From NCBI GenBank assembly GCA_003674045.1, contig PENC01000018.1, positions 1 to 64,000 on the forward strand: DNA of 64,000 bases. The letters run 5' to 3'. Shown in pieces: positions 51,574-59,233 of this stretch. The first letter of the stretch is position 1; every line of letters starts with the position of its first letter. This stretch comes from Streptomyces griseocarneus. Lineage in GTDB: Bacteria; Actinomycetota; Actinomycetes; Streptomycetales; Streptomycetaceae. The notes beneath the pieces were generated by a model. That model saw nothing but the letters and a program-made list of their open reading frames with translations. It did no database searches and was not told the origin of the DNA. The position numbers and the translations under genes were made by a program.

Positions 51574-52659
51574 TCACAGGCTGAGGTTGTTGTCCTTCTC
51601 CGCGGCGAGACCCATGATCGCGCCCAGCAACTCCTGCGGCTTGAGCTCCTTGGCACCGGACGGTGCGGTGACCGGCCCGGGCTTGCCGCCGAAGCCGATG
51701 GTCACGGGCAGCTTGCCGTGCACGTCCTTGTCCAGCCGGCCTGCGTCGTAGCTGATGGTGGAGAGCCTGCCGCCCTTGAGGGCCACGTCGAAGACGACGT
51801 CCTGGTCCGGAACCTCGTTCGGGTCGGGCAGTTTCTTGCCCTTGCCTGCCGCGCTGAGCTGGGACTCGATCGGCTTGAGCGCTTCCTTGAGGTCCTTGGC
51901 CGCCTTGCGGGCGGAGACCGTGACCTCGATGTGGTCGGCGCCGTTCTTCGAACCGGTCTCCTTGATGTGGGAGTTCTCGGTGAGAGCCTTGCGCAGGGCG
52001 TCGGAGAACTGCTTTTCGGTCTTCTTGTCCATATCCTTGGGGGAGCCGCCGTTCTTCTCCCGCGCCTTCTTGCTGAGCTCCTCGAAGTCCTTGGAGTTCA
52101 TGGAGACCCATTCGCCCTTGAGCACATCACGGAACGCGCCCATGGAGGGCGGAAGTTCGTCGGCCCGCCGGATCATCTCGTCGAAGTCGTGCTTCTCCGC
52201 GCGCTCCTTGGCGCTCCCGGGCTTCTTCATTCCGCCGATCGCCTTGATGTCGGCGCGTACGTACGCCCTCTTGTCGAGGCTGCGGAACTCCAGCAGTTCG
52301 CCACCACTCTTCTTCGAGAGCTTGACGGACACGTTCACATCCGCGTTCTTCTTGTCCTCGGTCTTCAGCGGCTTGCTGGAGCTGATGCCATAGCTCAGCT
52401 TCAGCCCGGCGAGAACCTCGGCGTCCTCGCGGTCGAGGCCGTCCTTGCCGTCCTTGAGTGCGGTGTGGATCTCGTCGGCACTCGCGTCCAGGGCGATCTC
52501 CAGGGAGACCGCCTTGTCCTCCCCCAGCCGGTCGAATGCCTTGTCCAGCTTGTCCGCGGCGCTCTTCTCGCCCGGACTGCAGGCTACCGCGCCGGTCGTC
52601 ATGATGACGGCGCAGCAGGCCGCGGCCAGAGTGGTGCGCTTGACACGCTTGGTAACGAT
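51574..52659 (-). CDS. Lipoprotein, LppX/LprG-like or hypothetical
   Basis: A ~361-residue protein with signal TKRVKRTTLAAACCAVIMTTGAVACSPGEKS, lipidated Cys in GAVAC. The mature part alternates amphipathic helices and strands (YVRADIKAIGG, GEWVSMNSKDFEELSKKA, GGRLSTISYDAGRLDKDVHGKLPVTIGFGG), resembling actinobacterial lipid-binding or DUF-type lipoproteins. The start is unresolved: no ATG, GTG or TTG begins at the signal. Coordinates run to an ATC codon six bases past GGGGGG. A one-base deletion (ATGTCATCG instead of an in-frame ATG) would explain this. Confidence 0.65.
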   Translation of the reverse strand: MVTKRVKRTTLAAACCAVIMTTGAVACSPGEKSAADKLDKAFDRLGEDKAVSLEIALDASADEIHTALKDGKDGLDREDAEVLAGLKLSYGISSSKPLKTEDKKNADVNVSVKLSKKSGGELLEFRSLDKRAYVRADIKAIGGMKKPGSAKERAEKHDFDEMIRRADELPPSMGAFRDVLKGEWVSMNSKDFEELSKKAREKNGGSPKDMDKKTEKQFSDALRKALTENSHIKETGSKNGADHIEVTVSARKAAKDLKEALKPIESQLSAAGKGKKLPDPNEVPDQDVVFDVALKGGRLSTISYDAGRLDKDVHGKLPVTIGFGGKPGPVTAPSGAKELKPQELLGAIMGLAAEKDNNLSL

Positions 52660-53865
52660 GACATGCCCCCCATATCGAACGTTAGCTACAGGAAGACTTA
52701 AATGTATGGGGCAGGGAGATGTCAAAGAGGTTTTCAGTCGGCGAACCGATACCGTGCCGAAGACGCCGGGATCGTGTTCTGCCGAGGACATCATTGGCGA
52801 ATTCGGCGTCGGCCCTCGCGTGTTGTTGTGGTGGAGGGGTGACAACGGGATCGGGGTGGGGGCACGAGCGTGAGGTGATCAAACCATCAGCGTCCGCTGG
52901 AGCGGTGCGGGCAGGACCGCCAAAACGGCCTCGTCGTGGTCGACAGCCGCAGCGCAACGGCAGCCGCGTTGCCCGGCCAGCGGTCCAGCACCGCGCCTGG
53001 CGACCGAGGGCTCCCAAGCCCGGCCGACCACCAGGCCCCGGAGCACGGCAGCGATCCCCTCCGGGCCCCGGCACCGCGCTTCTCCGCCGCCTCACAGGCG
53101 GTGCGTAGCGTGACCTTGAGCCAGGCCAACGCCGGAGGACTCCGACACGGCTGGGGCCAACAGCGCGAGATGCCTGGCCGCCTCGGCCACCGCGGCCTCC
53201 TACCCGCATCCGATGGTCATCAGCGAGTTGCAGGTGCCACCCGCCAGTTGGAGGCCACGCTGCACCAGGCCAGCGCCGTAGAGCCGCTTCGGCTTCGACC
53301 GGGGCCCTCGAACTTCCCCGTCTCAGCGGGCAGCCCGGCCCTCGGCACGACGTGCCTGGTGCGGACCGGTCCCGGTGCGTCCGCCACTACCTCCGCGATG
53401 TCCCGACGCACCCATGGCAGGCCCTCGTCGAGGCCGCCCTCTGGGCCAAGCCAGCCTTCCCGCACCAGCGGACGCGGCTGCCAGTGGCCGGTCGGCTGCC
53501 CGCGGGCGTGGAGCGGGACGATCCGTTGCCACCACACCCGCGGCCGCCGTTCCAGCCGCCCGGCGCTGCGTTCCGGTACGCGCTCGCGCGGATGCGGACG
53601 CGGACGCGGACGCGCAGCGGGAACGATACCGCCCAGCGGATCGAGTACCGCCCGGACCTGGTCGACGGCCGCCAGGCCCGGGCCCGGGCGGCCTGATCAT
53701 GGACGGCTGACCGGCATCACGCATTCAACGTCAGCAGCAAGCTGACGGACACTCATGAACGACCAAGGGCCAAGGCCGACGAAGTGGCCGAAATCTCGAT
53801 CACGATCGTAATTCCGGCCGTTTCGTTGTTGACTACGGGGATATGTAACTGCTCCGGAAAGCCGG
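52660..53865. other. About 1.2 kb with no supportable gene
   Basis: Overlapping frames on both strands compete and none has motifs, a good start and consistent codon use together. The best fragments are leftward (LAWLKVTLRTACEAAEKRGAGARRG near 53050-53129) and rightward (VRHYLRDVPTHPWQALVEAALWAKPAFPH near 53376-53465); both end without partners. A short simple repeat GCGGACGCG lies near 53590-53612. Probably decayed accessory DNA between the lipoprotein and the FG-GAP genes. Confidence 0.4.
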
Positions 53866-56001
53866 TCAGTTCATTGATGCAGTGCCGCCTCCCCAGCACG
53901 TACTCTCCCAAACCACAGCGGGGCTGCCACCACGGTTGAAACCTCCGTCACCATTCTGGTTCGCGATGAGAGTGCGCACACTCTGGTGGGCAGGCCCCCC
54001 GCAGGTGGCACCGTCGATGCCGTGGTCATAGAACAGAGCGATATCACCCTTGCCATCACCGTTGTAATCCCCTGCAGTCATGAACTTGATACTGGCACCC
54101 GTATTGACCCCGTCCCAATGCGGAACCAGTCCACCGAACGCACCATCACCGTTCTTCGAAGCCGTCAGAGTGAACAGACGGACACGCTTGTCTCCGTAGT
54201 CGTACAGCAAGGCGATATCACTCTTACCGTCGCCATTGAAGTCACCCGACTCCATGAACGCAGTGCCGCCTCCCCAGCACGTACTCTCCCAAACCACAGC
54301 GGGGCTGCCACCACGGTTGAAACCTCCGTCACCATTCTGGTTCGCGATGAGAGTGCGCACACTCTGGTGGGCAGGCCCCCCGCAGGTGGCACCGTCGATG
54401 CCGTGGTCATAGAACAGAGCGATATCACCCTTGCCATCACCGTTGTAATCCCCTGCAGTCATGAACTTGATACTGGCACCCGTATTGACCCCGTCCCAAT
54501 GCGGAACCAGTCCACCGAACGCACCATCACCGTTCTTCGAAGCCGTCAGAGTGAACAGACGGACACGCTTGTCTCCGTAGTCGTACAGCAAGGCGATATC
54601 ACTCTTACCGTCGCCATTGAAGTCACCCGACTCCATGAACGCAGTGCCGCCTCCCCAGCACGTACTCTCCCAAACCACAGCGGGACCTTGCAGGGCTCCC
54701 GACCCATCCGGGCTGGCCAGCCATTCAAGGATTACTACATGGTTACTGCCCTTGCAGGTCGAGCCGACGGAGCCGTAGTCGTGAAACGTGGCGATGTCAC
54801 TCCTGCCGTCACCATTGAAATCGCCGGAGGTGACGAACTTCGGACGTCCAGGCAGGCAGGGTTTATCCGCTTGAGAGGTGAGCCCGCGGAGGCCACCTGA
54901 GTAGTCGGCCTTGCCAGTCAGGGCAAACATCGCGGTGCGATTGGCGCCGCGCAAATCACAGCTGGAGGAGTTGGCCGTACCGTAGTCATAGGACAACGAG
55001 ACGTCGCTGATGCCGTCACCATTGTAGTCGTGCGCCGTTTCCTTGGGCACGGTGTCGGTGAAATGTGTTCCGCTCGCGTAATAGCCCTGGACCGCCACAT
55101 CTACCTGCTCCGGGGTCAGGGCCCCCGAGTTGCTGTAGTAAACCCAGTTGACCTTCTGCTCCCAGCTGCGGGTCAGCCCAGTGAACGGCAGATCCACGAA
55201 CCAGTGGTTGAAGTTGATGGTCATGGCCTCCCGCGGGTAGTACTCCGAGTCAGGGCTGAAGTACCGCTCGCCGTCCACATAGAAGACGACGGCACCGGCG
55301 TCGACCGTCATCTGGAGGGTGTGCCATCCTTGCAGCGAGTTGATGGCGTTGTTCTTGTTATAGGTCTCCTTGTCGTCCGGCAGACCTCGCCAGGCGGTGG
55401 TGAAGTGTGAAGCGCCTGGCGTACCCCAGCCACCGTTGGGAAGATACTCATGATCCAGCTCGCTGTAGAGCGGATTCTCCGGAGAAATGGCGTAGAAGGT
55501 CTGGACGGGGTGGTCGCCTTCGGGGCCGACCGTGGGCTTGTCATTGAAGTAGACACGAGCGGCGTAGGTGCCGGAGTAGAACTTGCGTTGTGCGGTGCTG
55601 ATCTGGGCCTGGCTCGTCCCGGCTGCTGTACCGTCCGTCGCGGCACGAAGTAGCATCGCTCGACCGCCTTCTGCGGAAGGATCGGCGGGAAAGTCCACCG
55701 CGTCGGGCGACCATTTGCCGGCCGGACCGGGTCCGCCGGAGCCGGAGCGGATGGTCCAGCCGTGTGCGGCGATGTCGGGATCGCTTGGGCCTGAGTAGTG
55801 GAAGTCGTCGAACAGCGTCCCACCCAACGGCGGGGCGGCCTGAGAGGTGCGTGCGGTTCCCACGCTTGCCGCAGCAGGCAGTGATGCCCCGATGTCGGCT
55901 CCCCCGAGGGCCGATGCGGGAGTGGTGGTGAGCGCACTGGCCGCAACAGCGACAGCTGCGAAGCCCCTCATCCACACGGTGCGTAGACGTCTGGCGGACA
56001 C
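53866..56001 (-). CDS. Secreted GH16-like protein with C-terminal FG-GAP/VCBS repeats
   Basis: A 711-residue exported protein. The signal peptide ends near residue 32 (PASA-LGG). Residues ~60-330 form the same beta-sandwich as the protein at 47979-49397 (FDDFHYSGPSDPDIAAHGW, YSELDHEYLPNGGWGTPG). From ~335, FG-GAP-type repeats with calcium loops follow (DYNGDGISDVSLSYDYG, DFNGDGRSDIATFHDYG, DFNGDGKSDIALLYDYG), likely a beta-propeller for carbohydrate or cell-surface binding. Two of these units are an exact 381-bp tandem copy, and the last ends abruptly GGGTASMN where inner copies continue GGGTAFMESGDFNGDG, so the C-terminus is truncated. Signal, calcium loops and paralogy are seen; the substrate is unknown. 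Confidence 0.8.
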   Translation of the reverse strand: MSARRLRTVWMRGFAAVAVAASALTTTPASALGGADIGASLPAAASVGTARTSQAAPPLGGTLFDDFHYSGPSDPDIAAHGWTIRSGSGGPGPAGKWSPDAVDFPADPSAEGGRAMLLRAATDGTAAGTSQAQISTAQRKFYSGTYAARVYFNDKPTVGPEGDHPVQTFYAISPENPLYSELDHEYLPNGGWGTPGASHFTTAWRGLPDDKETYNKNNAINSLQGWHTLQMTVDAGAVVFYVDGERYFSPDSEYYPREAMTINFNHWFVDLPFTGLTRSWEQKVNWVYYSNSGALTPEQVDVAVQGYYASGTHFTDTVPKETAHDYNGDGISDVSLSYDYGTANSSSCDLRGANRTAMFALTGKADYSGGLRGLTSQADKPCLPGRPKFVTSGDFNGDGRSDIATFHDYGSVGSTCKGSNHVVILEWLASPDGSGALQGPAVVWESTCWGGGTAFMESGDFNGDGKSDIALLYDYGDKRVRLFTLTASKNGDGAFGGLVPHWDGVNTGASIKFMTAGDYNGDGKGDIALFYDHGIDGATCGGPAHQSVRTLIANQNGDGGFNRGGSPAVVWESTCWGGGTAFMESGDFNGDGKSDIALLYDYGDKRVRLFTLTASKNGDGAFGGLVPHWDGVNTGASIKFMTAGDYNGDGKGDIALFYDHGIDGATCGGPAHQSVRTLIANQNGDGGFNRGGSPAVVWESTCWGGGTASMN
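53880..54684. repeat. 381-bp perfect tandem duplication (two full copies and a partial third)
   Basis: Copies 53880-54260 and 54261-54641 are identical by eye at every base; a third begins at 54642 and diverges after about 43 bases. The unit is 127 codons, so the frame is kept. Confidence 0.95.
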
Positions 56002-56098
56002 GTCTCTCCTTCATTCCGTGGTGTTACCAATCGGCCGCCGACGTGAGTCGGCGGCCGATGAGCGGTGATGCTGGCTCCTCCTCCGAGTCGGCGCTGAT

Positions 56099-57916
56099 CT
56101 AGCTGGCGGAGGTGTTCCAGGACCGGACCGGCGCCTGGAATGCGCCATTGGTTTCGGACGTGAAGGTGAACAGAGCCGAGTTTCCGTCTCCGTAGTTGTA
56201 GAAGGCGGCCATGTCCGCGCGCCCGTCTCCGTTGTAGTTGCCGACGAGGAGCTGAACGTTCGACGCGTTCCACTGCCCCGGCTGGGCAGTCCAGGACTTG
56301 ATCGGGGTCTCGTCGAAGCCGCCGTCGGGATTGGAGCGGAAAGTGAACAGCGCCAGTGAACCGTCGCCGTAGCCGTACACAGCACCAATATCCGCGCGGC
56401 CGTTGCCGTCGAAGTCACCGGCGACAATCTTCATGTTCTGTCCCCACCAGCTGTTGGCGGGGGCGTTCCAGGACTTGGTTTCCTTGCGGAAGGTGCCGTC
56501 CGGCTCAGACAGATAGGTGAACAGGGCGGCGCTGGCATCGCTGTAGCCGTAGAACGCGGCGATGTCGTCGCGCCCGTTACCGTCGAAGTCACCAGCGACG
56601 ATACGGGAGTTCGCAGCATACGCCTGCCCGGGCTTGGTGCTCCAGGACTTGGTTTCCTTGCGGAAGGTGCCGTCCGGCTCGGACAAGAAGGTGAACAGTG
56701 CCACCGAACCGTCGTCGTAGCCGTACATGGCGGCGAGGTCGGCACGCCCGTCGCCATTGAAGTCACCTGCAACGAGCTGCCGGATATTCTTGAACGTCCA
56801 CTGCCCCGGCTTGGTGCTCCAGGACTTGGTTTCCTTGCGGAAGGTGCCGTCCGGCTCGGACAAGAAGGTGAACAGTGCCACCGAACCGTCGTCGTAGCCG
56901 TACATGGCGGCGAGGTCGGCACGCCCGTCGCCATTGAAGTCACCTGCAACGAGCTGCCGGATATTCTTGAACGTCCACTGCCCCGGCTTGGTGCTCCAGG
57001 ACTTGACGGGCTCCTCAAAGCCCCCATCAGCCTTGGATCGGAAGGTGAAGAGCGCCGTCGAACCATCGCCGTAGCCGTACAGCGCGGCCGTGTCGGCACG
57101 TCCGTCGCCGTCGAAGTCACCTGAGACGGTCAGCTTCTCGGCGCTCTGAGCCACGGCAGACCGGGAGCTGATTTGACGCACCCAGTAGTTGATGTCGTCA
57201 ATGCGAGCCTCGATGGTCCCGCTGCCGGTCTCGTCCGAGCCGAAGCAGCCGCCCTGCGACGCGCGGCTGTTGACGGCAACGAGCTCGAAATGGCCGTCCT
57301 TCTCCCGGAGAGCGGGGCTACCAGAGTCGCCCTTGCAGATCGCGGCTCCGTTCTCGCCAGTGATGGTGGCCTGGGGTCCGGTGATCGCATCGACCGTGAA
57401 TACGCCGGTGTGCAGACGGTCGGGGACCCACTCGTCCTTGGTCCGCCCGTAGCCGGTGATGCGCAGGCTCTCCCCTCTTGTGAGCGCGTCGGAGGCAAGG
57501 GAAACCGGAGCGATATCGGCAATCGGGGCGGAGAGCTTGGCCATCACCAAGTCGCGGTCCTCACGCGGCACGAGCTCGACGACGTCCCGGACCTGCCCCG
57601 TGCTGGAGGTCAGATCCGTCCGCCCGACCGTTGCCTTGGTCATCAACGTCGGCTTTCCGGCTGGGATCTTGAAGCTCTCGCCCAGCTTGTCGGAGAAGCA
57701 ACTGGCAGCGGTGACGACCCACTGTGCGTCCACGAGCGCGCCGGTACAGGCACGCTGGCCGTTGCCGATCTCCAACTTCGCGGTGAAGGTGTACGCACCG
57801 TCCTTGGCCACGTCGCCGGCGACAGCCAATGCGGGAGCAGCGGTGAGAATACTGGCTGCGGCCGTCGTCGCGAGAAGTCCCGCTATTAACGCCGAGCCTG
57901 ATCGCCTATGGTTCAT
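56099..57916 (-). CDS. Secreted trypsin-like protein with FG-GAP repeats and altered catalytic triad
   Basis: A 605-residue exported protein. The signal ends near APALA. The trypsin-like domain (about 32-250) has CTGALVDAQWVVTAASCFSD, where the catalytic His of TAAHC is Ser; the Asp region is EDRDLVMAKLSAPI and the Ser region is AAICKGDSGSPAL. Six FG-GAP units (DFDGDGRADTAALYGYG, DFNGDGRADLAAMYGYD twice, DFDGNGRDDIAAFYGY, DFDGNGRADIGAVYGYG, NYNGDGRADMAAFYNYG) follow. Without His the domain may be a binding pseudoprotease, or another residue may substitute. Two repeats are exact 177-bp copies. Family members with this Ser form recur in Streptomyces (recalled). Confidence 0.85.
   Translation of the reverse strand: MNHRRSGSALIAGLLATTAAASILTAAPALAVAGDVAKDGAYTFTAKLEIGNGQRACTGALVDAQWVVTAASCFSDKLGESFKIPAGKPTLMTKATVGRTDLTSSTGQVRDVVELVPREDRDLVMAKLSAPIADIAPVSLASDALTRGESLRITGYGRTKDEWVPDRLHTGVFTVDAITGPQATITGENGAAICKGDSGSPALREKDGHFELVAVNSRASQGGCFGSDETGSGTIEARIDDINYWVRQISSRSAVAQSAEKLTVSGDFDGDGRADTAALYGYGDGSTALFTFRSKADGGFEEPVKSWSTKPGQWTFKNIRQLVAGDFNGDGRADLAAMYGYDDGSVALFTFLSEPDGTFRKETKSWSTKPGQWTFKNIRQLVAGDFNGDGRADLAAMYGYDDGSVALFTFLSEPDGTFRKETKSWSTKPGQAYAANSRIVAGDFDGNGRDDIAAFYGYSDASAALFTYLSEPDGTFRKETKSWNAPANSWWGQNMKIVAGDFDGNGRADIGAVYGYGDGSLALFTFRSNPDGGFDETPIKSWTAQPGQWNASNVQLLVGNYNGDGRADMAAFYNYGDGNSALFTFTSETNGAFQAPVRSWNTSAS
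56631..56984. repeat. 177-bp exact tandem duplication
   Basis: Two identical 59-codon units (56631-56807 and 56808-56984), each encoding one FG-GAP blade, followed by a partial third copy of about 20 bases. Confidence 0.9.
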
Positions 57917-58084
57917 ATATCCGTTTTCTCTAAAAAATCATGGAGAGATGGGTAACACGTCGGGAGCCCGCGCCTGCAAGGAATGTGCGGGCCTGCACGC
58001 ATCAAGGCCGCAAAGCGAACAACTTTCAAGACCTCATAATGCGATACGACGTGATCGTGAGAGAAGAGGTGAACCGCCCACATC

Positions 58085-58573
58085 CTACTTCTTTGCGATG
58101 ATCTCCAGCAGTGCGAATTCCCTGTTCAGCGGATCCGCAGCCTTGCCGACAGCCTTCCACGCGTTCTTGTCCAGCTTGAACGACTTCTCTTCACCACTGG
58201 TCATCATGTTTACATCTACGTCGTATTCGTTACCCATGGCGCCGTAGACGTTGGGCAGCTCCAGGCTCAAATAGCCGGTCTTGCCGGTGACGCGGAAGCA
58301 GAAACGGCCTTGACCGACCTTGTCGATCTCCTTCATCCCTCGCGCAGATACCTCGATCAAGCCGGGCTGACTGTCGCACTTGACCAGGACGATGTGCCCG
58401 TCGCCCCGCTTCAGCTTGATGCCGCGTTCCTGGAATATCTTGTCGGCCTGGGGATACGCAAAGTCTTCCACGGTATTGGGAGGCGTGTCCGCAGCGATAG
58501 CGGCGGTGGATCCGATCGTAACAGTCGCGGCCGCTACGGCACCAGCAGCGAATATCCGGAAAAACGTCCTCAT
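58085..58573 (-). CDS. Secreted hypothetical protein
   Basis: A 162-residue product with a signal peptide (MRTFFRIFAAGAVAAATVTIGSTAAIA-ADT). The mature ~135 residues contain two Cys (VLVKCDSQPGLI, QGRFCFRVTGK) likely in a disulfide and a beta-rich centre (CFRVTGKTGYLSLELPNVYGA). No family recognised. Codon use is less GC-rich than upstream Streptomyces genes, as for the neighbouring ALF gene, hinting at shared transfer. It follows the putative immunity gene by 199 bp in the same direction. Confidence 0.7.
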   Translation of the reverse strand: MRTFFRIFAAGAVAAATVTIGSTAAIAADTPPNTVEDFAYPQADKIFQERGIKLKRGDGHIVLVKCDSQPGLIEVSARGMKEIDKVGQGRFCFRVTGKTGYLSLELPNVYGAMGNEYDVDVNMMTSGEEKSFKLDKNAWKAVGKAADPLNREFALLEIIAKK

Positions 58574-58772
58574 TATTATGGTTCCTTAAACTTGGCAACA
58601 GGCGGGAAAGCCGTGAATTGATACAAGAATATGCACAAGGCGTGCGCGTGCATGCCTGTCCGGCAATGAGCCCCAGAGAGTTAGTGTCGGCCACCAGCGC
58701 TGCATGTGGCCTGATGGCACAACAGTCCGCACATGCGCCCCGTTCGGGATCGCCGGGCCAGGCAGCAGTGGT

Positions 58773-59159
58773 TCACACGGCTAGCCAGATTCCGAGCGCC
58801 GGTATTACCGTCAGCGACACCGCCAGTTGGATCAGCATTCCGAGAGGCGGTTTCGCCGCCTCCTGCGCCCCATGCACTTTCTGCTGCAGAACCGCCTCTT
58901 TAAGCAATCGCCTACGTCCAGCAAAGGAGAGGACAATTGCCAGCAGCGCGGAAGAATACACAATACTCACCTGCCTGGCACTTGCATCGAACGCCACGGC
59001 GAAGACCAGGGAAGCTACCGCCATCCCCGCAGGCCCGGAAAATATCCTGATTTTTTCTCGCCGATCAGCCACGAGTGGAATGAAGAATGCCAGGAATACT
59101 GTCGTTGCGGCGACAGAAAGGGTCCACCCGATGAGCAAGAAAAGGGAAGGCGGGTGCAT
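58773..59159 (-). CDS. Four-helix membrane protein, candidate immunity protein
   Basis: A 128-residue protein with about four membrane helices (FLLIGWTLSVAATTVFLAFFIPLV; GPAGMAVASLVFAVAFDA; VSIVYSSALLAIVLSFAG; GMLIQLAVSLTVIPALGIWLAV) and a basic loop (GRRRLLKEAVLQQKVHGAQEA). AAGGAG lies 7 bases before ATG 59159. It begins 74 bp after the stop of the large ALF-repeat gene, in the same direction, the position expected of an immunity gene. No known family recognised, so the role is inferred. Confidence 0.6.
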   Translation of the reverse strand: MHPPSLFLLIGWTLSVAATTVFLAFFIPLVADRREKIRIFSGPAGMAVASLVFAVAFDASARQVSIVYSSALLAIVLSFAGRRRLLKEAVLQQKVHGAQEAAKPPLGMLIQLAVSLTVIPALGIWLAV

Positions 59160-59233
59160 ACTACACTCCTTGACCCCTTTGCCGGGTCCCGCAAACACGG
59201 AACCCGGCAAAGGGAATCCTTGATCAGAATTGA

